NCBI GenBank assembly: GCA_017984635.1
Contig: JAGNZC010000002.1
Span: forward strand, 62,001 to 126,000
Direction: 5' to 3'
DNA length: 64,000 bases
From: Crocinitomicaceae bacterium
Lineage (GTDB): Bacteria; Bacteroidota; Bacteroidia; Flavobacteriales_D; Crocinitomicaceae
Below the pieces are notes generated by a model. The model searched no databases. It was not told the origin of the DNA and saw only the letters and a list, made by a program, of their open reading frames with translations. Below, one piece after another: positions 42,045 through 52,253 of this stretch (the first letter of the stretch is position 1; each line of letters starts with the position of its first letter). The position numbers and the translations under genes are program-made.

Positions 42045-43055
42045 ATGTTAGAGAAAAACTGTAGCCTCCAGCCTTATAATACATTTGGAATTGATGTTCA
42101 AGCAACAGCATTTGATCGTTTTTCATCTGTATCTTCATTAGAAACTTGTCTAAAAAACAATACAACAGGACTTGAACTATTAATTGTAGGAGGAGGTAGT
42201 AATATCTTGTTAACCAAAAACTTCGATGGTTTAGTTTTAAAAAATGAAATCAAAGGATTCGAAGTAATTTCTGAAAATGATCAAGCTGTAATCGTTCAAG
42301 TTGGAGCCGGAGAAATTTGGCATGAGTTCGTATTGAAATGCATTGAACTAGGATTTGCTGGTGTTGAAAACATGAGTTTAATCCCAGGAAGTGTTGGTGC
42401 AAGTCCAATGCAAAACATTGGTGCATACGGCGTTGAAATTAAAGACGTCTTTCATTCTTTAGAAGCCTACCATATTGAAAGTGGTGCTATTCACACGTTT
42501 GATAAAGAACAATGCGAATTTGGCTACCGCGAAAGTGTATTTAAACGCAAATTAAAAGGACAATACGTGATTGTTTCCGTTTCATTTCAACTTTCTAAAA
42601 TAGCTACAATCCATAAAAATTACGGAGCCATTGAAACTCAGTTATCAGAAATGGGTATTTCAACTCCAAGTATCAAAGACATTAGCGATGCAGTGATTGC
42701 CATTCGACGTTCAAAACTACCAGACCCAGCTGTTTTAGGAAATGCAGGTAGCTTTTTCAAGAATCCAGTTGTTGACCAAGAAATTGTAGCAATAATTTTA
42801 CAAAAATTCCCAGATGCGCCCAACTACCCTGCTGAAACAGGAAAACGAAAATTAGCCGCTGGTTGGTTGATCGAACAAACAGGTTGGAAAGGAAAAACAA
42901 TCGACACGTGTGGCGTTCACAAATTACAAGCGCTGGTATTAGTGAATTACGGTGGTTCAACCGGACAACAGATTTACGATTTATCAACACAAATCATAGC
43001 GTCTGTTCATGAGAAATTTGGCGTTACGCTAGAGCGCGAAGTAAATATATTGTAA
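42045..43055 (+). CDS. murB: UDP-N-acetylenolpyruvoylglucosamine reductase
   Basis: 336 residues of the E. coli-type (type I) MurB. This cytoplasmic FAD enzyme reduces UDP-GlcNAc-enolpyruvate to UDP-MurNAc for peptidoglycan synthesis. Motifs: NTFGIDVQA, the FAD site VGGGSNILL, IPGSVGASPMQNIGAYGVE, FGYRESVFK, NAGSFFKNPVV (catalytic Ser), AGWLIEQTGWKG, and a C-terminal REVNIL whose Glu is the proton-transfer residue of the family. It is coupled to the upstream SPOUT methyltransferase and followed by the uncharacterised gene at 43078. Confidence 0.96.
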   Translation: MLEKNCSLQPYNTFGIDVQATAFDRFSSVSSLETCLKNNTTGLELLIVGGGSNILLTKNFDGLVLKNEIKGFEVISENDQAVIVQVGAGEIWHEFVLKCIELGFAGVENMSLIPGSVGASPMQNIGAYGVEIKDVFHSLEAYHIESGAIHTFDKEQCEFGYRESVFKRKLKGQYVIVSVSFQLSKIATIHKNYGAIETQLSEMGISTPSIKDISDAVIAIRRSKLPDPAVLGNAGSFFKNPVVDQEIVAIILQKFPDAPNYPAETGKRKLAAGWLIEQTGWKGKTIDTCGVHKLQALVLVNYGGSTGQQIYDLSTQIIASVHEKFGVTLEREVNIL

Positions 43056-43077
43056 GAATTTTAGTTTTTATTCAGTT

Positions 43078-43746
43078 ATGAATACATTCTATCAACAACC
43101 TAAAATTTTACAATGGATTCTATCCCTATCCTTTTTAATTATTGGCTTTTTACCAGCGATTTATTTAATTGATAAAGGTCATTTTCAGCCTTTCTATTAC
43201 ACTTTATTCTTTTTTTACATTCCAATAAGTCAATTTGCCATCACACCGTTCTTTCGGCTTATTGGGATTTACAAGTACTACTCCCCTATGCTACTTGGTT
43301 ACATGGCCAATCAAAAACAAATCGATTTACACAGCGGTGGAAGTTTTGATTACTTATTTGTCATGAAGAATTACAAAGCTGGCAATGAAATGAGAAACAG
43401 ATTGTTACTTTATCATTTAGAAGGTTTATTACACTTAATCGATTTAATTGAGCAAAAAAGCATTCCGGAAACGGTCGAAATCAGCGGAACTTCTTATTTC
43501 TTTAAGGATGAAACAATGCAAAAAATTGGATTTAATCTTGAACAACCCACATTATTTTACAGAATCAATCTTTTCCTAAATTGCATTGATTTAATATGGA
43601 TGTATTCCTTATCGAGAGGAACGATTTCAATGCCAAAAATATGGAATGCCAAAAAAGTGACTATTTCAGGAACAAATTTATTGAAGAGTAAAGAACAACT
43701 TGAAACCATTTATTTTAAGTTGAAAAGTAGAACAAAATCATTTTAA
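43078..43746 (+). CDS. Uncharacterised membrane protein
   Basis: 222 residues and not recognised. Two hydrophobic segments (about 13-32 and 38-58) form an N-terminal hairpin; the remaining 160 residues are probably cytoplasmic, with aliphatic and aromatic-rich stretches (MRNRLLLYHLEGLLHLIDLI, LFYRINLFLNCIDLIWMYSL) and a basic end. No catalytic motif is apparent. It lies 22 bp after murB and 12 bp before the GNAT gene on the same strand, so it appears to be in the SPOUT-murB-GNAT transcript. Confidence 0.75.
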   Translation: MNTFYQQPKILQWILSLSFLIIGFLPAIYLIDKGHFQPFYYTLFFFYIPISQFAITPFFRLIGIYKYYSPMLLGYMANQKQIDLHSGGSFDYLFVMKNYKAGNEMRNRLLLYHLEGLLHLIDLIEQKSIPETVEISGTSYFFKDETMQKIGFNLEQPTLFYRINLFLNCIDLIWMYSLSRGTISMPKIWNAKKVTISGTNLLKSKEQLETIYFKLKSRTKSF

Positions 43747-43758
43747 AAATTTACAACC

Positions 43759-44271
43759 TTGCACCTTCAAAAAGTCAACATACAATCACTTAAACGCATC
43801 CAACAAATTGGAAGAACAACTTTTGAAGAAACCTTTTCACCATTCAACACAGCAGAAAACATGCTTTCTTATTTGGAAAATGAATTTTCTACTGAAAAAT
43901 TAACAGAAGAATTATTGGAACCCAATTCTGAATTTTACATTGTTTCAGAGAATGATCAAGTAATTGGCTATTTAAAAGTGAATATTGGCACAGCACAAAC
44001 GGAATTCAATACTGCAAATAGTTTAGAAATTCAACGAATTTATGTTTTGAAAGCCTACCACGGCAAAAAAGTTGGACAACTGCTTTATGCTCAAGCAGAA
44101 GAACTTGCCCAGAAAAAACAAGTTGATTTCATTTGGTTGGGGGTTTGGGAGAAAAACGAACGCGCCATTCGTTTTTATCAAAAAAATGGTTTTGATATTA
44201 TTGATCAACATATCTTTAAATTGGGAACTGATTTACAGACAGATTACATTATGAAAAAATTGATCAACTAA
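43759..44271 (+). CDS. GNAT family N-acetyltransferase
   Basis: 170 residues. The acetyl-CoA site appears as IQRIYVLKAYHGKKVGQLL (R/Q-x-x-G-x-G/A region, here HGKKVG), preceded by VIGYLKVN and followed by FIWLGVWEKNERAIRFYQKNGF and the C-terminal DYIMKKLI, a layout like PaiA/RimI-type small-molecule or protein acetyltransferases. The substrate is unknown. The start is TTG at 43759; no ATG is available before the conserved N-terminal helix. Confidence 0.9.
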   Translation: MHLQKVNIQSLKRIQQIGRTTFEETFSPFNTAENMLSYLENEFSTEKLTEELLEPNSEFYIVSENDQVIGYLKVNIGTAQTEFNTANSLEIQRIYVLKAYHGKKVGQLLYAQAEELAQKKQVDFIWLGVWEKNERAIRFYQKNGFDIIDQHIFKLGTDLQTDYIMKKLIN

Positions 44272-44297
44272 AAAAGCCGATCTTTCAATCGGCTTTT
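44272..44297. terminator. Bidirectional terminator between GNAT gene and katG
   Basis: 10-bp stem AAAAGCCGAT / ATCGGCTTTT with a 6-nt loop; A-run and T-run flank it, so it can serve both convergent genes. It begins right at the GNAT stop codon. Confidence 0.75.
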
Positions 44298-44314
44298 CTA
44301 TTCTATTCAATCAA

Positions 44315-46597
<2,283 letters not shown>

Positions 46598-46613
46598 TTA
46601 CATTTTTATACTT

Positions 46614-46621
46614 CAAAATTA
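46614..46621 (-). promoter_or_regulatory. katG -7 promoter element
   Basis: TAATTTTG on the minus strand (46621 to 46614), 28 bp before the ATG at 46585. The -33 position holds only T/A bases, consistent with a promoter needing an activator. Confidence 0.5.
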
Positions 46622-46626
46622 ATGCA

Positions 46627-46634
46627 TAGCTTTG
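46627..46634 (+). promoter_or_regulatory. oxyR -7 promoter element
   Basis: TAGCTTTG on the plus strand, 43 bp before the oxyR ATG at 46678, nearly back to back with the katG element. Confidence 0.45.
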
Positions 46635-46646
46635 TTTTATAAAAAC

Positions 46647-46671
46647 GATATTTTGAATATCAATATTGATA
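46647..46671. promoter_or_regulatory. Candidate OxyR binding region between katG and oxyR
   Basis: Dyad GATATT-TTG-AATATC (46647-46661) overlaps a perfect 14-bp palindrome TATCAATATTGATA (46658-46671). The GATA/TATC tetranucleotides start at 46647, 46658 and 46668, about one helical turn apart, as LysR-type tetramers require. The region lies roughly 38-62 bp upstream of the expected katG start and inside the oxyR leader. Confidence 0.5.
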
Positions 46672-46677
46672 AAATAG

Positions 46678-47628
46678 ATGAACATACAACAATTTCAATA
46701 CGTGCTAGCAGTTGCTGAAAATCGTCACTTTGAATTAGCAGCCGAAAAGTGTTTTATCACACAATCAACATTAAGTACCATGATTTCAAAATTCGAAGAT
46801 GAAATCGGTATTTTAATTTTTGACAGGAAGAAAAAGCCTGTTGAAATTACGACTGAAGGTTTGTTAATCATTGAGCAATTAAAAATAATTCAGAATAACA
46901 TTGAACAATTAAAAGAATTTACCAAAGAATTAAAAGGAGAAATCAAAGGCAATTTAACGCTATCTGTTATTCCAACTATTGCTCCTTTTCTATTGCCTTT
47001 ATTTCTTCAAAAATTTGCAACAAAATTCCCTGAGTTATCTATTACAGTAAAAGAACAAACGACAGCTGAAATCATCCGAGCAATTAAAGCGCGTGAATTG
47101 GACATGGGAATCATTTCAATACCTGTTTTAGACAAAGATTTAATAGAAATAAAATTGTATGATGAAGCCTTTATTTTTTATGACACCAACAGTAATTCAA
47201 AACAAGAGATAACCGTTGACGGAATCAACATGGAGAACTTATGTTTGTTAGAAGAAGGTCATTGCATGCGCACGCAAGTCATCAAATTATGTGACATCCA
47301 CAAAAAACCCTATTCAAACAAGTTAAATTTTGAATACAAAGCAGGATCAATAGATAGTTTGTTGCGTTTTGTAAAAGCAAACAATGCTTCAACACTCCTT
47401 CCCTATTTATCAACGTTAGATTTCAATGAAAAAGAAAAGAATCACGTCAGTGAATTTTCGGAACCAATTCCATTTAGAAGTGTTGGAATTGTTGTTCACC
47501 GTCATTTTGTGAAAAAGAAATTATTAGAGATCATGCAAGAAGACATTATAAATCAAATTAAAAAACATCTTCCAAATCAATCTATTGATGGCCTTAAATT
47601 AATGCCTTTAAATGAGACTATAAAATAA
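46678..47628 (+). CDS. oxyR: OxyR-type LysR family hydrogen peroxide sensor
   Basis: 316 residues. An N-terminal winged HTH (MNIQQFQYVLAVAENRHFEL, CFITQSTLSTMISKFEDEIG) is followed by a LysR effector domain with the OxyR redox pair: Cys196 in LLEEGHCMRTQ and Cys205 in VIKLCDIHKK, separated by eight residues exactly as Cys199/Cys208 of E. coli OxyR. Peroxide oxidation of these should form a disulfide and turn on katG. It is divergent from katG and probably controls both genes. Convergent, nine bases later, is the YeiH-like gene. Confidence 0.93.
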   Translation: MNIQQFQYVLAVAENRHFELAAEKCFITQSTLSTMISKFEDEIGILIFDRKKKPVEITTEGLLIIEQLKIIQNNIEQLKEFTKELKGEIKGNLTLSVIPTIAPFLLPLFLQKFATKFPELSITVKEQTTAEIIRAIKARELDMGIISIPVLDKDLIEIKLYDEAFIFYDTNSNSKQEITVDGINMENLCLLEEGHCMRTQVIKLCDIHKKPYSNKLNFEYKAGSIDSLLRFVKANNASTLLPYLSTLDFNEKEKNHVSEFSEPIPFRSVGIVVHRHFVKKKLLEIMQEDIINQIKKHLPNQSIDGLKLMPLNETIK

Positions 47629-47637
47629 ATTAAGCAT

Positions 47638-48603
47638 TTACTGAAACTGAATAAAGAGTGCTAATAAAAGTATTTGAACCAAAAAAACTACTAATCCAAG
47701 AGTTAAACCTTTTCTTCCTGATCGCACTAATTTTTTAAAACTAACTTTCATTCCAATTGCACCCATGGCAATGGTTAAGATAATTTTACCAATGGTTCCC
47801 ATTAATGTTAAATAATTTTCTGAGAAAGTAACAAAGGTTCCAATAAGCGTAATGATTATAAATCCAATTAAGTACCAAGGAAGTTTAAAGTGATCTTTCC
47901 AAGATGTAGCAGATTTTCTATTGACTAAAAAATTGATAAAAATCAAACCTGGAGTCAATAGAGCAACTCGAGCTAATTTAATTGTGATTGCTGCCTCTCC
48001 TGCTTCAGCTCCGATTGAAAATCCGGCACCGGCAACATTCCCAATTGAATGTAAAGAACCACCTATCATCAATCCCATTTGATTAACTGATAAATGAAGT
48101 GGTATCAAAATCAAGGGTAAAACAATCATTCCGATTGTACCGTACAAATTAACAACAGCCATTGAGATAGCAACATCCTCCTTATCTTTTGAAACAGAAG
48201 GAGCAAGTGCAGCGATTGCAGATGAACCACAAATTGCAGTCCCAAAACCAACTAACCATCCAGTTGAACCTGGACATTTAAATTTTTTAGCAATAAAAAC
48301 AGTCAAAACTAAAATGGTGAAAAGAACAACTGCAACCGCAACAAAACTAAACCCTCCTAATTTGGCAATATTTGAATAATTGATGTCAAAGGCTAGAAAT
48401 AAAATTGAAAGCTCTAAAAGTTTACTACTTGTAAAAGTAATCCCACTTGTAAAATTGTCTGGAAGTTTAACTGTATTTCCTATTGTAATACCAAGAAATA
48501 GAGCGATCATTACACTATTTATAGCAGCTGGTGTGTACATAGAAAGTACATAGGAAATTATTCCAACAACAACTGCTATTAATATACCTCTCAATTTAGA
48601 CAT
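47638..48603 (-). CDS. YeiH/UPF0324 family putative sulfate exporter
   Basis: 321 residues from ATG 48603 (a TTG two codons upstream is possible). About ten hydrophobic segments form an integral membrane protein. UPF0324 hallmarks: MIALFLGITIGN, KLLELSILFLAF, GWLVGFGTAICGSSAIAALA, MGLMIGGSLHSIGNVAGAGF, and the C-terminal GMKVSFKKL. The family is called sulfate exporter on slight evidence; the substrate is not settled. It follows the rhodanese gene by seven bases, so the two form an operon that fits sulfite/sulfate or other sulfur handling. Confidence 0.88.
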   Translation of the reverse strand: MSKLRGILIAVVVGIISYVLSMYTPAAINSVMIALFLGITIGNTVKLPDNFTSGITFTSSKLLELSILFLAFDINYSNIAKLGGFSFVAVAVVLFTILVLTVFIAKKFKCPGSTGWLVGFGTAICGSSAIAALAPSVSKDKEDVAISMAVVNLYGTIGMIVLPLILIPLHLSVNQMGLMIGGSLHSIGNVAGAGFSIGAEAGEAAITIKLARVALLTPGLIFINFLVNRKSATSWKDHFKLPWYLIGFIIITLIGTFVTFSENYLTLMGTIGKIILTIAMGAIGMKVSFKKLVRSGRKGLTLGLVVFLVQILLLALFIQFQ

Positions 48604-48610
48604 TGACAAC

Positions 48611-49027
48611 TTATTTTTTCACAATTTTACCTTTCCAATTCATGATTCCACCAGCTAAATTGTAAACTTTTTTAAATCCACTATTGACAAAAACTTGAGC
48701 CGCTGCTGAACTTCTAGCACCACTTCTACAATATAAAATGTAATTTTTAGATTTATCTAATTTAGCAATATCAGATGTAAAACTTGATGAATTATAATCA
48801 AAATACATATCCACACCTTCAATCACACCTTGAGCAGTTTCTGAAGCAGTACGCACATCTATTACAACTGTGTTTTTGTTTTTTTCAAGTGAACTAAATT
48901 CTGGTGCAGCTATTGTCACTACTTTTGAAGATGGTTGTTTAAAGTTTGTTGATTCCTTAAAAGACATAGCTGTTATTGAAACGGAAGCAATTAAGACGAA
49001 TGATACTGAATTTATTCTATTTTTCAT
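48611..49027 (-). CDS. Exported rhodanese-like domain protein
   Basis: 138 residues. An N-terminal signal (FVLIASVSITAMSF) precedes a single rhodanese domain: VVIDVRTASE, then the active-site loop YCRSGARSS with catalytic Cys100, and VYNLAGGIMNW. The CRSGxRS loop is typical of single-domain sulfurtransferases. Export suggests periplasmic sulfur transfer, for instance on thiosulfate or polysulfide; the actual acceptor is unknown. It heads the operon with the YeiH-like gene, downstream of a Crp/Fnr-like palindrome. Confidence 0.9.
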   Translation of the reverse strand: MKNRINSVSFVLIASVSITAMSFKESTNFKQPSSKVVTIAAPEFSSLEKNKNTVVIDVRTASETAQGVIEGVDMYFDYNSSSFTSDIAKLDKSKNYILYCRSGARSSAAAQVFVNSGFKKVYNLAGGIMNWKGKIVKK

Positions 49028-49040
49028 ATTATTTTTTTTT

Positions 49041-49048
49041 CAAAAATA
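49041..49048 (-). promoter_or_regulatory. -7 element of the rhodanese-YeiH operon
   Basis: TATTTTTG on the minus strand (49048 to 49041), 13 bp before the ATG at 49027. It sets the palindrome at 49069-49086 near -41.5. Confidence 0.5.
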
Positions 49049-49068
49049 CCAACACAAATATTAATTTC

Positions 49069-49086
49069 TTGTAACAATAGTTACAA
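49069..49086 (-). promoter_or_regulatory. Crp/Fnr-like palindromic site upstream of the rhodanese-YeiH operon
   Basis: Perfect dyad TTGTAAC-AATA-GTTACAA: 7-bp arms with a 4-bp spacer, the architecture of Crp/Fnr family sites. If transcription starts at about 49036, five bases past the -7 element, the dyad centre at 49077.5 falls at about -41.5, the class II activation position. The regulator is unknown. Confidence 0.6.
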
Positions 49087-49106
49087 ATAAATCTATCAAA
49101 TGGAAT

Positions 49107-50330
49107 TTACCATTCGTCTTCTGTTCCGTCATCTTTATTGGCTTGGTCGATTAATTTCTTCCAATTATAACCACCTTCTTCACTATCGTTTAAAATGTCC
49201 ATGTACTCATCTTTCGTGATGTCGTAATGTTCAATTTCTTCACCAGTGTATTCTTCGATGGCCTCCAATAAAACTTTTTCGGCATCACTACAAAACGAAA
49301 GCGCTTGACCTCTTCGGTTACCACGACCAGTTCTTCCACATCGGTGAACATAGTTTTCTGCATCGTCTGGTAAATCGTAATTGATGACATAATCCATTGT
49401 TGGAATATCAATTCCACGCGCTGCAACATCTGTTGTGATTAACACTTTATTTTCACCTGAACGAAAACGGTCTAGAATTGCAAAACGATCTTTTTGTTCC
49501 ACACCTCCATGCAAGGCTTCTGTTTTAATTTGAACACGTTCCATAGCAGCAACAATTCGTTCAACTCGTACTTTCGTTCGAGCAAATACGATGAATTGTT
49601 TGTCTTCGTATTCTTTTAATATATTTTCCAGGAAAAAACGTTTATCGTCCATATCGACAAAAGCAACAGCATGATCGATGTTTTTAGCCACTGGATTTTT
49701 GGGTGAAATTTGAATACGAATTGCATTTTTCACCACTGAGTATGCTAAATTCTTAATCTTTTTAGAAATTGTTGCTGTAAAAAATAAGGTTTGTCGTTTA
49801 CTTGGAATGTGTTTTAAAACGTCTTCAATATCTTTCATAAACCCAAGATCAAGCATCAAATCCGCTTCATCTAACACTAGAAATTCTAAACGAGAAATAT
49901 CTAAAAATCCTTGTGAAATTAAGTCAAACATTCGTCCAGGAGTTGTAACGACAACATCTAATCCGTTGTTCAACGTTCGAATTTGTTGTTCTTGTTCTAC
50001 TCCACCATACAATCCAAATGTTTTCACACTTGTTCGGCGACCAATTTCATTAAATACGCCAGAAATTTGTTTCGCTAATTCACGTGTAGGCACCATGACC
50101 AAGCAGCGAACACCTTTGTATCCTTTGCGATTTCTTTTTTCTAATTTATCAATAACAGGAATAGCAAAAGCAGCAGTTTTACCTGTACCTGTTTGCGCAA
50201 CTGCCATTACATCTTCTCCTTCAAGAATGTGTTTAATCGCTTTAAACTGAATGTCTGTAGGTTTTTTAAAACCCATTTCATTCAATTGCTCCTTTACTAA
50301 ATTTGAAATTGGATAATCGCTAAATTTCAT
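49107..50330 (-). CDS. DEAD-box RNA helicase (RhlE-like)
   Basis: 407 residues with the full DEAD-box set: Q motif (GFKKPTDIQFKAI), I AQTGTGKTAAF, Ia VPTRELA, Ib TTPGRMFDLI, II VLDEADLM, III FTATIS (usual SAT is FTA-T here), IV region FIVFARTKVR, V TDVAARGIDIP, VI HRCGRTGR. The C-terminal tail is short and acidic. Such helicases help RNA decay or ribosome assembly; RhlE is the closest type by length, but RhlB/SrmB-like cannot be excluded. It lies 79 bp downstream of the rhodanese promoter region and is preceded by the terminator at 50344. Confidence 0.92.
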   Translation of the reverse strand: MKFSDYPISNLVKEQLNEMGFKKPTDIQFKAIKHILEGEDVMAVAQTGTGKTAAFAIPVIDKLEKRNRKGYKGVRCLVMVPTRELAKQISGVFNEIGRRTSVKTFGLYGGVEQEQQIRTLNNGLDVVVTTPGRMFDLISQGFLDISRLEFLVLDEADLMLDLGFMKDIEDVLKHIPSKRQTLFFTATISKKIKNLAYSVVKNAIRIQISPKNPVAKNIDHAVAFVDMDDKRFFLENILKEYEDKQFIVFARTKVRVERIVAAMERVQIKTEALHGGVEQKDRFAILDRFRSGENKVLITTDVAARGIDIPTMDYVINYDLPDDAENYVHRCGRTGRGNRRGQALSFCSDAEKVLLEAIEEYTGEEIEHYDITKDEYMDILNDSEEGGYNWKKLIDQANKDDGTEDEW

Positions 50331-50343
50331 CTTTTCCTTGTAT

Positions 50344-50372
50344 AAAAAAATAGGGCGGAAAAATCCGCCCTA
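50344..50372 (-). terminator. Terminator after the zinc-ribbon gene
   Basis: 9-bp stem TAGGGCGGA / TCCGCCCTA with an AAAA loop; read on the minus strand it ends in a run of seven T. It lies 37 bp past the zinc-ribbon stop codon. Confidence 0.85.
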
Positions 50373-50408
50373 AACTATTTCTTTTGCGGAACAAAATCCG
50401 CTATTAAA

Positions 50409-51155
50409 TTATGCTTCTTCTGTTGGAACTAAAATACGTCCACAGTGTTCACATACTAAAACTTTCTTTTTAGATTGGATATCCAATTGACGTTGAGGTG
50501 GAATTTTGTTAAAACATCCTCCACAAGAATCACGATCAACTGGAACAACTGCTAAACCATTTTTAGCATTTTCTCTTAGTCTATTGTATGCAAAAGCCAA
50601 ACGAGAATCAATTTTTTTCAAAGCAGCGTCTGATTTTTTGATTAATTCGTCTTCTTCTTTTTGTGTTTCGCTCACGATTTCATCCAACTCAGCTTTTTTC
50701 GTTTTCAAATCACCTTGACGGAATTCGTAACGCTCTTTTGCTTCGTCTAATGTTTCTTTTTTAGAAGTTAATTTAAATTTCGCTTCTTTCGATTTCTTTT
50801 CGTGCAATTTAATTTCCAATTCTTGGAATTCAATTTCTTTTGCTAACGATTCAAATTCTCTGTTATTTCTAACATTATTTTGTTGCTCTTTGTATTTAGC
50901 AATCGCTGTTTCAGAATCTTTAGTAGCATTTTTACGATCTAAAATTTCAGTATCAAGATCTTTGATCTCTTCTTGAATTTTTGCAATACGTGTTTCTAAG
51001 CCCTCTAATTCGTCTTCCAAATCTTGCACTTCCAAAGGTAGTTCACCTCGGATGGTTCTTATTCTATCAATCTCTGAATCAATCTTTTGCAATTCAAATA
51101 AGGCGTCTAACTTTTCCGCCACTGATACTTCTTTTTTAGTCGCAGTTCCTGCCAT
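50409..51155 (-). CDS. Coiled-coil C4 zinc-ribbon protein
   Basis: 248 residues. Residues about 15-190 are a long charged coiled coil (EDELEGLETRIAKIQEEIKD, RNNREFESLAKEIEFQELEI). The C-terminus carries a zinc ribbon with two Cys pairs, CGGCFNKIPPQRQ and VCEHCGRIL. This is the zf-RING_7/CT398-type family usually encoded beside Nif3, as here. Its role is unknown, though nucleic-acid or secretion-scaffold functions have been proposed for homologues. It is four bases past the Nif3 stop codon in the same operon. Confidence 0.9.
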   Translation of the reverse strand: MAGTATKKEVSVAEKLDALFELQKIDSEIDRIRTIRGELPLEVQDLEDELEGLETRIAKIQEEIKDLDTEILDRKNATKDSETAIAKYKEQQNNVRNNREFESLAKEIEFQELEIKLHEKKSKEAKFKLTSKKETLDEAKERYEFRQGDLKTKKAELDEIVSETQKEEDELIKKSDAALKKIDSRLAFAYNRLRENAKNGLAVVPVDRDSCGGCFNKIPPQRQLDIQSKKKVLVCEHCGRILVPTEEA

Positions 51156-51158
51156 GTG

Positions 51159-52253
51159 CTAAAAATAATTTATAGGATTCGTATTTATTCCCGTTAAATG
51201 AACGGCAAAGGTAGTAAATTTTTTCTTCAAAATATCAGCAATTAAATTACTTGTGTATTGTTCACTCTCAAAATGACCAATATCTGCAATAACTATTTGA
51301 TTTTCAGCGTCAAAAAATTCGTGATATTTATAATCGCCTGTGATAAAAATATCTGCATTTTGATTTTTAGCATCCTGCAACAAAAAGCCACCTGCTCCAC
51401 CACAAAAAGCAACACGTTGAATCGGTTTATTTAACAAATCAGTATGTCGAATACACCCTGTTTTAAATAGCTCTTTTACAAACATTAAAAACGATTTCTC
51501 ATCCATTGGATCTGCTAATTCACCGATCATTCCGGCGCCAATTGTTTGATCCACATTCGATAATGGAACAAGATCGTATGCAACTTCTTCATATGGATGA
51601 ACTGCAATTAGTGATTTCAACACTTTTCCCAATAAATGATTTTGAACTAAATACTCAACGCGGTATTCTTCCACTTCTTCGTATTCACCCGACTTGCCAA
51701 TTACAGGCTGAGCCTCATTATTTGGTTCAAAAGAACCTGTTCCAGCTGAACGAAAATGACACGATGAATAATTCCCAATTGACCCTGCTCCTACTTCGAA
51801 TAATGCTACATTAATAGCTGAAAGTGAATCTTTTGGAAGGTAAACCACTAATTTACTCAGTTGTTGTTTTTTAGGTGCTAGAATTTTTAAGTTTTTCAAT
51901 CCCAAACGATTGCCAATTTCAAAGTTCACGCCTTTATCAAAGTGGTCTAAATTCGTGTGAATCGCATAAATCGCAATGGAATGCTTGATTGCTTTAATGA
52001 CCGTTCGTTGCACATAATCCGAACCTGTAATTTTCTTTAACCCTGAAAACACAAGAGGATGATGTGCAATGATTAAATTACACCCTTTATCAATTGCCTC
52101 TTGAATAATCTCTTCCGTACAATCTAAACAGGTTAAAACAGCAGTAACCTCAGCATTTTTATCACCAACAAGTAACCCACAATTATCATAAGACTCTTGC
52201 CAATTCAACGGAACTAATTCCTCTAAATAATTTGTTATTTCACTTATTTTCAT
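51159..52253 (-). CDS. Nif3/YbgI-like dinuclear metal-centre protein (with inserted PII-like domain)
   Basis: 364 residues, the long form of the family. The two metal-binding halves are at the ends (IIAHHPLVFSGLKKI, YAIHTNLDHFDKGVN near the N-terminus; FITGDYKYHEF, ADIGHFESEQY near the C-terminus), and the middle (about 135-235; KLVVYLPKDSLSAINVALFE, PYEEVAYDL) is the PII-like insertion typical of YqfO-type members. Sometimes labelled GTP cyclohydrolase I type 2; that activity is not general. Its ATG overlaps the stop codon of the upstream outer-membrane protein gene (TAATG). Confidence 0.93.
   Translation of the reverse strand: MKISEITNYLEELVPLNWQESYDNCGLLVGDKNAEVTAVLTCLDCTEEIIQEAIDKGCNLIIAHHPLVFSGLKKITGSDYVQRTVIKAIKHSIAIYAIHTNLDHFDKGVNFEIGNRLGLKNLKILAPKKQQLSKLVVYLPKDSLSAINVALFEVGAGSIGNYSSCHFRSAGTGSFEPNNEAQPVIGKSGEYEEVEEYRVEYLVQNHLLGKVLKSLIAVHPYEEVAYDLVPLSNVDQTIGAGMIGELADPMDEKSFLMFVKELFKTGCIRHTDLLNKPIQRVAFCGGAGGFLLQDAKNQNADIFITGDYKYHEFFDAENQIVIADIGHFESEQYTSNLIADILKKKFTTFAVHLTGINTNPINYF

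Noticed and set aside
47629-47637. Terminator between oxyR and the YeiH-like gene
   Set aside because: The convergent gap is nine bases with no hairpin.
50384-50402. Second hairpin near the zinc-ribbon terminator (GCGGA / TCCGC)
   Set aside because: The stem is only five base pairs and the neighbouring hairpin with a T-run already explains termination.
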